Source of the DNA: Aldrovandia affinis
Lineage: Eukaryota; Chordata; Actinopteri; Notacanthiformes; Halosauridae
Assembly (NCBI GenBank): GCA_029706075.1
Contig: JAINUG010000174.1
Location: forward strand, 682,001 to 746,000
Length of the DNA stretch: 64,000 nucleotides
Reading direction: 5' to 3'
In this document: piece after piece, positions 21,890 through 33,120 of the stretch
How positions within the stretch are numbered: position 1 is the first letter of the stretch
How the letters are laid out: each line of letters opens with the position of its first letter
The notes under the pieces: generated by a model
The model's input: the letters and a program-made list of their open reading frames with translations, nothing else
Told to the model about the DNA's origin: nothing
Database searches by the model: none
Translations under genes and position numbers: made by a program

Positions 21890-24800
21890 GTTTGTGATGT
21901 CCTGAGCTGACAAAAGATATTGCAGAAATTAGACACGAAATACAAGACAAACGGGCTATTCGAATTTGGAGGAAAGAGAAAATCTGGGACATGAATGGAT
22001 TACCAAAAGGAAGTGACTTGAAGTTGAGTGTGGAGACAGGGTGAACAGGTCACACAGCTAACATTCTGCGTTCGTTTCTTTCTCCGACAGCCCCGTGGAA
22101 ACGCAGGAGTTGAGTCCTGCCCCAGATCTCTCTGTCCCAAACAGGTACACATCTCTCACTGCGCTAATGCGACCAAGTGTATCTTTCCCTCTTTCCCTCA
22201 GTCCCCTTCTGTCACTGCCTCCCTCTGTTTATACACCTCCACCCTCTCCTTCATTTAAACACTGCTCCTGATCATGATTCCTGTTCTCTCACAGCTCTGA
22301 AGACATAACGGCAGCGCCAGATGAGGGATCAGGGACAGAGGCTAGTCCTGCCGTAGCCAGGTAGGAACCCACAGCGGTATTAGCGGGTCATATTCAGAGG
22401 TGCCGGATGGTTTATCCTGGTAATACACTGGGTTTCAATGCAGTGGCATACATTGATTAAAAAAGGGAAGTGACTTGAACTTGAACTGAGCGTGGAGACT
22501 GGGTGAACAGGCCGCACAACTATTGGGTAACAAGTAGCGCACTTCCCCCTCTAGATCCTTCACTCCCCATAACAGAGCTAAAGGAGAAGTGGCCAACTTG
22601 AAATTGTGAATGAAACGTTAGGCATGAGATCGTGCTATACTTTAATAGTAACTCTTTGTTAGAAGACTCTTTCTTTCACACATCTTCAAGAAGAAGTATT
22701 TAGCTAGCTCTCATTGAGCAAGCATGTTAATTTCCCATTGACAACAATACACTGTGGACATTGAAGTCAAACCCGATATCTGTGATTTAACGACAGATAT
22801 GTTTTATTTTTTGGGGAAGCAACCTAATGGTGCCTTTAGAACAGTTATGGCAGCTGCAGGTTTTACAATCACAGAGTTTGTCTCTCTCCCCTCTGCAGCC
22901 TGGTGCTGGTGGAAGCTGAACCAGATCCAGTCCCCAGTGACCATTTGGAGAACGATGACCTCTTCGCGCTGACCGAGAGGTTGGTCACAGGAAGTCTTTC
23001 TTGTTTTGTTCATGTATATACACAGTATATATAGCACGTATAACAGAAAAGCATAATCCAACATTACACAGCGGAAGATAAAAGATCCCACACAGTCTCA
23101 TTCCCTATTTGTCTCTTTCTATTCTTTCTCTCCCACTCCCTCTCTCCCTCTCCCTCTCTATTTCAGCACAGAGGTCCCTGTGGATCCCCTCCCCAGCAGT
23201 ACAGACCTCCTGAGTCATGACCTCCTCTCTGGTCCTGACAGGTAGGCCACTGAGCGCTGGAACCTCCTGATGCCAACTAGTGTGTTCATCTCTCGGCTGT
23301 ACCCTAGACTCTCATAGCATTGCGTGTGATACCGCATTGTGGCAACCTTTTGACAATTAGTGTTTCAAAGAGTCTGATTGGATGTACTGCACCAAGCATT
23401 TATAAAACAGGCTCATCACTGACTGGGTGTGTGCTCTGTATGTCCAACTAAATACTTTACCTGGGATTTATTGCCAGATTATAAATACATGCTGTAGGTA
23501 ATTGTAAGATAAACTGATGCTCAAAATAACAGCCCTAGAGGGGGCCTCCCGGGTGGTCTAGTGGTTACAACGTTCGACGCTGGCCACTGCGACCAGGGTT
23601 CGATTCCACCGGCCGAGTCGGCTCTGGCCGGTAGTGCCACCAGGGGGCAGCAATTGGCTGTCCGCCCCAGGGAGGGATGAGGAAAGCTGACAGAAAGTTT
23701 GCTGCGTACAGGAGTGGTTTTGGAGTACCGGAGTTACGGTTGACAGCTTGGCGAGTGCCATCTCGGAGGAGATGATACTTCGCCCGTGTCACTGCCGGTC
23801 GCAGGGCTACGGCAGCAAACTCACAATATGAGGTGGGGATTGACATGAAAAAATTGAGGGTGTAATTGGCTACTAAATTGTGAGAAAATGAGAGAAAATC
23901 TGAAATCAATTCTTGAAAAAAAAACCCCAATAACAGTTGCTCTTTAAATAAGCTATAACAAACAGAGAAAGGTGTGCAGCAAGGTATGCTTTGCACATGC
24001 ACAGCCAATCAATCAGTTGCTTGGTAGAACATTGTTTCATACATACATGGTATGTGCAACAGCATGCAGGCGACTGTTTCTGTGACTACCACAAATTCAC
24101 ATAGAGCACCATAGACATGTGACTAGCTGCCATGCAAGAACAAATGAAAATGAGTCTGAGAGTGCCTTTGGTTCCTCCTCTTTCTCCGAACAGCCAATCA
24201 GAAAAGACGATGGGCACACTGGATGAGCTGGCTTTTGACATCATCTCCATTGACACCAGCAGGAGCACGTGAGTTAGAGAGCGCGAGCGCGAGAGAGAGG
24301 GAGAATGAAGCCTCTTTTCTTCCGTTTCTGAAAGGTCCCATTGTTTCACTGTTTCCTCATCACTCCTTCTCTTCCTCTTTGCTCAGCCTCAGCACGGACA
24401 GACCTTCAGAAGAGGCCAGCCAGTCGCCCACAGAGGAGCAGCCAGAGGACACACAGAGGTGCAGAGCAGAGCATGTCATTATCCCCTTTCACACATACTT
24501 TTAGATGTCACACCAGTTTATTGTCTCGCTTTTTCCACACGATCCACAACCATGACAGCTTTCTCCCTGGTCATCCAACATCTTATTGGCAAGGTCATTA
24601 CTGTCAAAAAGATGGTGTGTTCTCAATGAGCTTACCCAGTTATTCAATATTGATAATGACAATGACCTCCATGCACTCACTGAAAGGTTGGTCGCTGAGT
24701 GATTCCCATCACGTTTACAGATCTTATTAATAACACAAGGGGGCACTAAAGGTCTGCGCCACAATTGAAGTGGCTTCTTACGCTTGGCGGTATCCCGCTC

Positions 24801-26041
24801 CACTGTAGTCTGTGTCTACAGAAATGGCCCTTCTAGAGTGACAGAGTAAAGAGATCCACACAGATAAATTATACATAGGATCTGTTCCACTACACCTGCC
24901 TCCGTTGCACCCTATCTGTTTACACACCGCCTTCCTGCTCCTTCCTTACGCCCTGCCATCTCATTTATATAAATGCCCTCCTACATTACATTTACATTTT
25001 AAGCATTTAGCAGACGTTCTTATCCAGAGCGATTCCTCTCTCTCTCTGTCTCTCAGCCCGGAGGTCTTGGTGGATCCCGTCCCCAGCAGTACAGACCTCC
25101 TGAGTCAGGACCTCATCAATATAGAGAGGTAAGCCATTGAGTACCGGAACCACACAATACTAATCTGTGTGTTATTCTCCCAGTTTGACCCCTGACTTTC
25201 ACACAATATGGTTAGCGGAGCTCACCTTCCATTCAAGTATTCCCCAGACAGTGATGTCACGACATGCAGTCAAAATGAGAATGGGTCCTCTTACAAAGGG
25301 ACCAGGTCTTTAATGCAGTTGTACAGTTTGCAAGTTCTGTCACTACTCAGGCCACATCAGTTCCAGTATGAAGGAAAGCTCATCCTTGTCATGTCAGCTG
25401 TGGGGGTTTTAAAATGCGTTGTTGCACTGATTTAACCAGTGTTTGAATGCAATATTTTACCCTGTCCTACCCAAGTCCCATTTCATGACATAAGCGGTAC
25501 CTTGAGGACAACCCTTCTATTGACCACTGTTTGAATCCCCCATCCACAGTGCCACAGAACAGAAGTCTGACTCTGATGCTCTGGTCAGCACAGCAACTGA
25601 TACCAGGTACATGCCTGTCCTGTCCATATCACAGAACTGTGATCCCACGATCACCAACAACGTATAACACAATCCTAGCTATTCAAACATTGAGAGCGTG
25701 AACTTGGTTCTGAATGAAATGTGACATCATTATATCTATGATATTCTGTTTTGCAGCTTAATTGATTCATTTGATCCACTTCCAGTCGAGACTTCATCTA
25801 CCAAGAGGTATTATTACTGCCGTATCATTCTAATTAAAATTCTAATTGGTAATATCAAATGATGTATGTGTCCCATTATGAACAACTGTCTTCATAATCT
25901 CTTAGTTCTACAAATATCATCTCTCTGTTGCAAGATTCCTACACCTCCCAAGCCACTGAGGACAAGTGAGAGCTGCTGCCCCCCCTCCCCACACTCACAC
26001 ACATGTGCACATGCATGCACCACACACAGACGTGTGCACAT

Positions 26042-26077
<36 letters not shown>

Positions 26078-27792
26078 CAAGTGCAAAAGAATACATTCAG
26101 ATGGAAGTACAGTCACAGAATTCTAATTCAACTAACCATTACATTTATTTCCAAGCCAAAACACCGACATAAAGTGTCTTAATAGGGTGTTGGGCCACCA
26201 TAAGCCGACAAAACTTCGATTTGCGTTGGGATAGATTCTACAAGTGTCTGGACCTCTATTTGAGGGATGCAACCCCTGATCTAAAATAATAAGGTTTATG
26301 CACTGCAATCCGACCACAGTATCCCTCACTGTGAAGTTCTCGATGGACTGTTCTTGATGAAACTGCCTGCTCACACCCTAGATTGATATTTCCAGTCAAC
26401 TGATTCAGAGTTGCTCATCTGTTTTGCCTTGCATCTCAAACCAATGCACAGACATCATAGTCGAGGAGAATGTGCTTTCGACCACAGTTGCCCGTAGTTG
26501 ATGATGTCTTTCCCTCAGACTTAGCCACTGTTGTGAAACATCAGCAAGTTGAGCAGCCTTCGTCACTGCAGCTCCTGCCAAACGTGCCCCAAAAATCACC
26601 CCTCTCTCACAGTCACTGATATCCCTTCTTCTAGCCGTGGTAGCCAAATTAATGGGCAACTGGGCCTGCCCTGCATTTTTATACGTGAAGGTAAACATAA
26701 TGGTATGTTAATTATTTAATGAACTCAAGAACCAGACCTGTGTGGAAGCACCGGCTTGCTAAATACTTTATATCCCTCTTTTACTCAAGTGTTTCCTTTT
26801 TTTTGGCAGTTACATGTATCGTCGTAATGATACCAGTGATTTTTAATATGAAAGTCTTCCTCGTGATAATTATTTTAATAACCATAATTATAATAATCCC
26901 TCAGCCCCCCAGAACTTCTCATTCCAACGAGCCCTGCGGAGACGTTTGAAAGAACTGAAGTCAGGTGAGATTTCTGCACAGTTTTTCCGTGGAGATATGG
27001 ACCAGCGCTTATTAGCACTGTGTGCGTTTGGAACCCGTGTGTCCGTGGGGCTGCTGACTTGACTTGACACACAAACAAAGCACAGTAGGCTTTTAACTAA
27101 TCTAGGCCTAAAACATTTTACTGCAAAATATTTGGAACAAATTGGAATTACTTATGTAATATTACATGTCCTTATTTAATATACTTATATTATATATATA
27201 TATTATATTATATTATATATGTCTGTGTGCATGTGTTTTCACAGGAAATATAATGTGTCAGATGCTTTAGAAGACCTTTCAGAAGATATCCTTCCCATTA
27301 ATGCTGACACTCAAAGGTACAGGAATAAGTCAAGTACTCTGTCAAGTATTCTTTTTAATATCTGACCATGTTTCCAGACTAACCTCCCCATTTCCTCTCT
27401 CTTTCTGTCACTCTCAACCTCAGTAGTGACAAGAGTTCTGACAACAAGCCTGAAGACCTTTTCACTACAGAGGAGGAGTAAGTACACCCCCCCCATGCCC
27501 ACACACACACACACACACAAACAAACAAATAAAAGCACATACATACACATACACATGGACACGCACGCAAATACAAATTCATGCACGCAGACACACAAAA
27601 ACGCAAATGCACATACGCAAATACAAACACAGACACGTGCTTGTTTTTAAATGGTGTCAAATGTTTATTGTGTTTTTTTTTTTTTTTTTTTTACTGTACA
27701 GCGTCCTTGGGTTCCTAGAAAGGAGCTTTAAATTATTAAATGTATTATTATTATTATTATTATGTGCGAGCACACACGTACAAAAACACAAA

Positions 27793-27831
<39 letters not shown>

Positions 27832-30800
27832 CAGACGCACGCATACCCCCTCCCCTGCGTTGCTCGGAGCTTGTTTAAAGTTCACCCGTGTGTTGGTAGC
27901 GGTGATGTAATGCCTCGTGCCTTTGGCGTGTTTCAGGCACGAAGATCCTGAAGAAGAGGGAGCAGACGATGCCGAGGATGACAGGAAGTGAGTCATTGTT
28001 CTCATCGCTTAGCGCCTCTCAGTGTGGCCCCCACAGCAAGGAACATTGCCCTACCCTGGAAAAGAGCCTCAACACACACACACCCACCCTTCCCCTCACT
28101 CTCCCTTGGCCAAATTCACCAGCTGACTCTCTTATTTACCCCCCACTGTCATTGGCTGAATAAAACCCTCCCCCTCTCCCTCCCTCTCCACCTCAGTTGA
28201 TTTGTAGTAAGCCTTCTGGCACAAAATGGCTGCTGTGCATCACGCAGGTTGGTGCTACACATTGGTGGTGGCTGATGTGAGCCACCTACCCTCAATCTCA
28301 CTCTGAGATCCATAGAAAGTATACAAATACATAATATCAAAATTATTATTATTATTAGAACAGGGAATGTGCTGGAGTTGCAAAATTTGATTAAATTACA
28401 GCTTACCTATTACAATTGTCCTACAAGTCTATTAGTAGTCTATAGTAAGTGGTCTCCAGTGATATCCCCTTTTACAAACCTCTCAGCACACTGCACTTTG
28501 TTGCCGGGCGGATAAATCAATGTTGACTCTCTAATTTGGTGTTAATTAATTATGTGCCTCAGTTCTCCGGAGCCGAGCATCTCGCCCTGGAGCACCTGGA
28601 GGACCTCCACTGCACCTTCCACCGAAACGGAGACCACAGAGGAGAGGTGTGTCCCCCTGCCACTCTTCAATCTATTTTTAGCACATACTAAATGCACAGG
28701 AAGGTAAAAAGAGAGGGCTCTGAATTTGAGACTTCATACCTTGTATTACCAAAGTTGAGCTTATTGTTGGATGTGCTTGTGACATCCCGCCTTGGGTAAA
28801 AGGGTGTGACAGTATATGCAGGCTCGGGTAATAGTTGAGAATAGACCTGTTGATTGATAATGAGCTCCATCTCATTATGAAAAAAGAGTGTCGAAAGAGG
28901 AAATAAAAACACGCTTTTCGTCCATACTGACAGAAGAAAATATCTATATTTTTGCAACGCTCAGTCATATTTGTAGGTCCATCCCATTGCTGCAACATCC
29001 TCCCTCACTTCCAGAGAGTAAAGACTAGCCTGTGTGTCCTCCAAAGCATGTGCTGCTCCATTTAACCCTGCAGTCCACCAGCTGAGCTGGACAGTCACGG
29101 TGTCGGAGGACTGCATCTCACCCGCAGACTGCAGGCACCCTCGAGCAAAGAAGACAGTCTTGTGCGATTAGGCGGGGAGAATCCTGCTAAGTGAAACTCT
29201 CTCTTCCACTCTGTGTCAGTGGTAGATTCCCAGCCACAGTCAGCACTTGCGCAGTCACGATTTGATTCTAGACCAAGGGATGCACCAGGGACAAGTGCTT
29301 TATTTGGACGTAGCACCATTATACGCAATGATAACATCGGCTGTGTCTCGCTCGCGGCACTGATAAGGCCACCTCTACACATATAAGGTCACCACCATCA
29401 GCACCATTCAGCAACCACGTCTCTTCCATTTTCAGCGTTTCTTTAACAGAGCTGCTGGTCCGTATCACCAAAGTTAAGGGTGTTGAACCTTGTGAGTGTG
29501 ATGCCGATATTAGGAGATATTTGTCCATTGTGAACAAGCAGTTCAAAAAGGCAGGGCGTTAAGTAGAACAAAGACAAGAGGCTGAACCGCTCCCATGGAA
29601 ATATTAGCAGGGACTCAATTCAATGCCAGTGACCTCCCCCCATTCTCACATTCACCTCAGCATCAGTGCAGAGTGAGGTCAGATAGGGGAAAAGGACTCA
29701 CAAGAGAGAGAAGAGAGGGTTGCGTTGATATCAGAGCACAGTTTAAACGAGGAGACCACCTATATCTGTGGAAATGGAGAGGTTTGCCCGAAGAATTCAG
29801 TTTACCTATGAGTACTGCTGTGGGACAACTGTGTCTGAGCTGGTGATTCACTATGGACCTCTTCCCCCCAGTGAGGCTGTGCCACAGAGCCCCCCACCAT
29901 CCATACCTGTTGAGAGGTAAGTTGTTTTTACACTCATTTATTAATTGCTAAAGATGGCACCATTACAGCACAAGTTCATAACTTAATTCATTAGTTTGTC
30001 CAGCCTGTTGGTCAGGTGGTGGTCTTTTCTATTCACTGGTCACAGTTCATAAATCTGCACACACATACATACATACACACACATACACACACACACACAC
30101 AAACCACATATAGAGAAACAAGAGAAAAATGTATTTCAATTGATTGTTTGTAAGGGAGGTAAGAGCTGTTGTGACACATTTATTCCCACAAACTTGCCTC
30201 CCACATTGACACAGATGTGGTTTAGCAGTGGGGGTCCACTGCTCTGCCTGTGCGGGTGCAAAATGTTGGTCAGCGACAGCAACAACACTAATGACCGCAG
30301 AGTGCGGGTGACCGCGGCGGTGAACATTACTCATGCTGCAGGTCTGCTCTGCTCTTGCGCGCAAAGCGGTCGGAACCGGTCAGACCTGCCAATGCACGGG
30401 GTTCGATGCTGAATGTTACAGATTTAGGTCAAGTGTGCGAGAGCACAGCTGCATGGCTGAGCTCGGTAAAGCAGCTCTCAGGTTACTGATGGTCATTGTG
30501 AGGGCCCCTGTGCAAAGTTAAGATATCAGCGCTGATTTGCTCCTCTTTCAATGCAGCCCCCATTCACTCTGTTCAACCGTAATGATGTAATTATTCTCCA
30601 CTCTCCCAGTGCCTCTCTCATCCTCCGCTCCCTCTCAGATACATCTCCTCCCAGCAAACACAATCTTCTCAGTGTTCCTGTGACCATAGATACTGAGAAT
30701 CCCTGAGTAACAACAAAGAAATATTGCAAGTCTTTGATCATGACATTGGAGCACTAAGATAACCCTGCTCCGATGTAACGTCACAGTGATATGGTTAGCC

Positions 30801-33120
30801 GTCAATGACAATGAGAATTGTAAATAAGAACCTAGCCCAGAACAGTATGCTAAGAGGTGACACAATGATGTACAAATGTCCTGTTTATCTCTATGAACCA
30901 CTACAGGGCCTTGGAGAGTGCCAGTCAGGAGCTCAGCGCGCCAGCTACACCGCCAGAGTCCAAAAAGTGAGTAGAAGAGAAAACAGGGCTGTACGAGCAC
31001 ACAGGGTCACAGGCCCCGATGTAATGTTTGCACACTGCATTCTGTGGCAGTGTAGAGGAGGGGGCTGAGAAACTGGCGGTAATTTCACGAAACAGGATTA
31101 ATTAGTTAGCCAGCTACCGTTTGTAAATATTGTGGAACAACTCAGGCTCTCTGGTTTCATGAAACACATCTTACATCTAGTCAGGCTTAGTTCCATGGCA
31201 CAACACCCATGTTCTTAACCCTGCCAGGTAGCAGGGCTGTGGCTATCCTGGTTACGGGTTAGAATTGACTTCTTCCCAACCACTTAAATCAGATCTTCTC
31301 CATTCTTGAAAAACTGGCGTCACTTTGACAGAGACCGCTTTGTCACTCGCATTGGGGAAGTGGAATAGTGTTACTTCGTTTTCTTGAACTCCGGTGAATT
31401 GTTATGCCAACCTAAGTGTCATTTTTCTGGTATGGTCATTTCTATAACATCCAGCTGTATACCAGTGAACAATAAATAGCATGTGATGATATGTTTGTAT
31501 AAGTACATCTGTTATGCATATTATCAGTATCATAATTATCATCATTATTATCATCACCATCATCATCATACGACTAACAATAATAATAACTATACTGTGC
31601 AAATGTAAGTCTCTCTCTCTCTGTCTCTCTCTCTCCCTCGAAGGAGTTTTGTGTACGTGAAGGAGTACGTCAACTCAGAGGTGGCCCAGCACAACAGCCA
31701 CGGTGGAGGGTACAGTTTGTTTCAAAAAAACTTTACTTTTGTAAACACACGACAAGATGTAACGTTCCCTGAGCATTTAAATTGCGCCTGAACGTTACGG
31801 GGCTCCCTGAGGCCAAGCTTCTTAACTATGTTTAATGACAGATGTGGAATAGCTGTTATCCTTTAAAGTTTGATGTGAACATTTTGTAAAGCTTTGACGG
31901 AGCATTAGTTCAATATTTGCACAGTAAGGTAACCACACCTTTTGGCTCGTAATCGCAATCCTGTCAGATGATATTTCCGTTCAACCAATGCACTCTGGAT
32001 TCAAATATACCTTTTGAAATTCCTTGGCAGTTCATCCTCACTGATGATTTATGCTTTATTGCATTCCTGCCCGGTGATTGTCCTGGCGTAGCTCCGCTCT
32101 TTGACTGTGGCTACAGCCTCGCGCTCATGCTCTTGTGAAGTTATGACATTCACCCCCGCTGCCTTTCTATGCTTTCAGGGACGACTACGTATCCTCACAA
32201 TCCTCCAGCTACTCCTACAGCAGCCCCTCGAGGTGAGTCCTCCTCCTCTATCCCCCACAATCCACCACTGTCCTCCAGACCCACAATGCACCTGACAGAA
32301 CGGCCCCTTGTGACTCTCTGTCCTTTACTGCATACGAGAAATTAGTTCTGAGCCGACTCCTCTTTGTACCGTGCACCCATTTAATCCATTCAGACACGCT
32401 CCACTATCTTTAATTCAGAAATGGCTGTGAAAGAGCTTCAATACCATCTTCCTGAGAATGGACACAATTGGAGCAAAGACCGAGGCAATAGTTCAGGGAA
32501 CAAGTTTCGCAAAGAAATTTCATTACCAGTTTTCAAGGGCGGCGAGAGTCAGTGGAAACTGCTTAAAAATACAGGATCTCAACGCAAGCGCAGTATGTGC
32601 TCTGGTAGATATGCCATCTGGTAGCTTTTGAATTGGCATAGGTATTTCTCCTGTATGGAACAGTATGGTCAAAATAAATCCAACAGTGGATTTCCAGGTG
32701 TTTAATAAGGCAGATTGGGTCATTTGGTGACTCTGTCTCTTTCGGTGTCTGCCAGGAGTACCATGACTAACTGCACGTACTGTGGGGAGGTGGTAGGGAC
32801 CGAAGGGAAGATCACCATCGAAGACCTCAACATCTTCTGCCATCCTGGCTGCTTCAAGGTACAGCTCACCCCTGATCACGTGCAACGCTAGCGCATGTGA
32901 GACATACAATGCAATAATATCACATTTGTGAGTTATTGCAGATTTTTATTGACTTTATGTTGTGTGATGTTGCTGTCATATATATATATATATAGCGCTA
33001 ACACAGCTGTGGTTTCTGCAGTGTGGCGTGTGCAGCAAACCGATGGGAGACCTGTTGTATAGCATGTTCCTGCATGGAGGCATGGTCCACTGTGAAAGCT
33101 GTTACTCCAACGTCCTCTAG
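15323..33120 (+). CDS. ZNF185: ZNF185-like LIM-domain actin regulator, 34 coding exons
   Basis: The coding exons are 15323-15332, 16766-16880, 17722-17847, 18193-18225, 18337-18399, 18590-18640, 19135-19215, 19784-19864, 20282-20350, 20563-20673, 21275-21328, 21458-21523, 22091-22144, 22295-22360, 22899-22979, 23167-23241, 24194-24268, 24387-24458, 25057-25128, 25550-25606, 25757-25807, 25906-25965, 26905-26964, 27245-27316, 27424-27477, 27937-27987, 28563-28646, 29872-29916, 30907-30966, 31644-31709, 32179-32232, 32756-32858 and 33022-33120. That lists 33; the noncoding part of the ATG exon begins at 15275. All join in one frame to 756 residues. Human-like blocks are TVKVRTALKGDSSWI, GGYLIRGVFTK, TEAASSILRTSGARQRSYVL, FIAKRVE and FVYVKEYVNSE. 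A C-terminal LIM domain (CTYC, HPGC, CGVC, HCESC) ends the protein. ZNF185 binds F-actin through its N-terminus and acts at adhesions and junctions. The middle is acidic, Ser/Thr/Pro-rich and likely disordered. Sciellin is the main alternative. Confidence 0.9.
15475..15670 (-). repeat. HE1/V-SINE-like SINE, reverse, worn
   Basis: Read on the minus strand, GGTTTGAATCC (B box) is followed by a TTAACCTGGA-like motif and ACCCAGGTGTATAA, the body of the SINE at 5351. The 5' and 3' ends are eroded. It lies in the ZNF185 intron after the start-codon exon. Confidence 0.55.
16821..17197 (+). repeat. Tandem duplication of the end of a ZNF185 exon plus intron
   Basis: Two copies of about 178 bases. The first contains the last 56 bases of the exon 16766-16880 and its donor; the second starts at about 17003 and repeats the same exon end (17003-17058) and donor, then the intron segment with TTCAACATAATTAAGA and GGTCAGGGAGATA. 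Both exon ends stop at AAACCATG before GTAAC. The second copy keeps an open frame in phase (SSWIQRHFEAQSDQDEKP). It lacks a polypyrimidine tract upstream. Confidence 0.85.
18655..18880. repeat. Microsatellites: (TTG)n, (GT)n and (TA)n
   Basis: A TTG run (about 18655-18709) grades into GT (to about 18734), and after a gap a long TA run (about 18816-18880) abuts the MITE at 18883. All lie in one ZNF185 intron. Confidence 0.95.
18883..19062. mobile_element. Short Tc1/mariner-like MITE, 180 bases
   Basis: The ends are inverted copies of CACTACCGGTCAAAAG. The copies continue into an inner matching motif (AGAACACC at the left, GGGTGTTCT at the right). The right end is followed by TA; the left is preceded by CA, probably a mutated TA. 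No coding capacity. This end sequence is common among fish Tc1-type elements. Confidence 0.8.
20825..20865. repeat. (GT)n microsatellite
   Basis: About 18 GT units in the ZNF185 intron after exon 20563-20673. Confidence 0.9.
21235..22440 (+). repeat. Tandem duplication of a two-exon cassette in ZNF185
   Basis: Exons 21275-21328 plus 21458-21523 are repeated as 22091-22144 plus 22295-22360, with the intron between and the flanks on both sides. The first exons differ at few bases (VETKESSPAPDL against VETQELSPAPDL), the second exons by one residue (EGTGTEA against EGSGTEA). The start points are 816 bases apart. The second copy's inner intron is 21 bases longer. The first copy carries a SINE at about 21600-21990 that the second lacks. 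Both copies keep splice sites and frame. Confidence 0.95.
21600..21990 (+). repeat. SINE copy of the AATTGG-tail family (copy 2), split by (GT)n
   Basis: Shares with the 4936 copy the CTGGTCGATCAGCC, GAAGTGCACTGCTCTGACAC-type and CGTGCTTCAGAGGA segments, then a GT run (about 21855-21890) and a worn GGGCTATTCGAATTTGGAGG tail. It is present only in the first unit of the two-exon duplication. Confidence 0.55.
23541..23930 (+). repeat. tRNA-headed SINE (copy 3 of the same family, best preserved head)
   Basis: The head has an A box (TGGTCTAGTGGTTA) and a B box (GGGTTCGATTCC) spaced as in a tRNA gene. A 300-base body follows, with GGCTGTCCGCCCCAGGGAGG, then GGGTGTAATTGGCTACTAAA, GAGAAAAT and an A run. 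The tail matches the copies at 4936 and 21600, and the body matches the reverse copy at 56401. It sits in the ZNF185 intron after exon 23167-23241. Confidence 0.8.
24615..24690 (+). pseudogene. Decayed copy of ZNF185 exon 22899-22979
   Basis: The plus strand reads AATGACCTCCATGCACTCAC then TGAAAGGTTGGTCGC, against GATGACCTCTTCGCGCTGAC then CGAGAGGTTGGTCAC at the functional exon and its donor. The best acceptor before it (TTACCCAG) would give 47 bases, which is not a multiple of three and would break the frame. The intron after it also resembles that after the functional exon (GAGATCCACACAG against AAGATCCCACACAG). The next exon, 25057-25128, is likewise a copy of 23167-23241, so an exon pair was duplicated and one member lost. 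Confidence 0.75.
24984..25038 (-). repeat. LINE/SINE tail fragment just upstream of a ZNF185 acceptor
   Basis: TTACATTTTAAGCATTTAGC, then AGACGTTCTTATCCAGAGCG, is the reverse of the shared tail. It ends about 18 bases before the exon starting at 25057, next to that exon's CT-rich tract. Confidence 0.8.
26040..26075. repeat. (CA)n microsatellite
   Basis: A CA run of about 16 units, with looser CA-rich sequence on its left, in a ZNF185 intron. Confidence 0.9.
26165..26700 (-). mobile_element. Degraded Tc1/mariner transposon fragment
   Basis: On the minus strand the start of a Tc1-type transposase is readable (RRRDISDCERGVIFGARLAG, then AAVTKAAQLADVSQQWLSL, the first DNA-binding helices). Towards 26170 the end of another part is seen (SNRGPDTCRIYPNANRSFVG, then LWWPNTL, matching the usual end of such proteins, ...GGPTPY). 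The catalytic middle is mostly missing. No terminal inverted repeat was found. It is much older than the Tc1 copy at 5777. Confidence 0.75.
27500..27830. repeat. CA/CG-rich, poly(T) and (TTA)n simple repeats
   Basis: The ZNF185 intron after 27477 has a C run, (AC)n, mixed ACACGCA sequence, a run of about 22 T (27671-27692), ATTATT units near 27745 and (CA)n at about 27795-27830. No element is apparent. Confidence 0.85.
29040..29330 (-). repeat. Possible worn tRNA-type SINE
   Basis: On the minus strand GGTCTAGAATCAAATCGTG resembles a decayed B box, with the CTTGGTCC context often seen in fish SINEs. The rest (CGGTGTCGGAGGACTGCATC on plus) is not clearly matched to another copy here. Tentative. 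Confidence 0.3.

Noticed and set aside
23541-23620. tRNA gene (A and B boxes well spaced)
   Set aside because: The tRNA-like head is followed by a 300-base body and A-rich tail shared with other copies, so it is a SINE. I could not fold a convincing acceptor stem.
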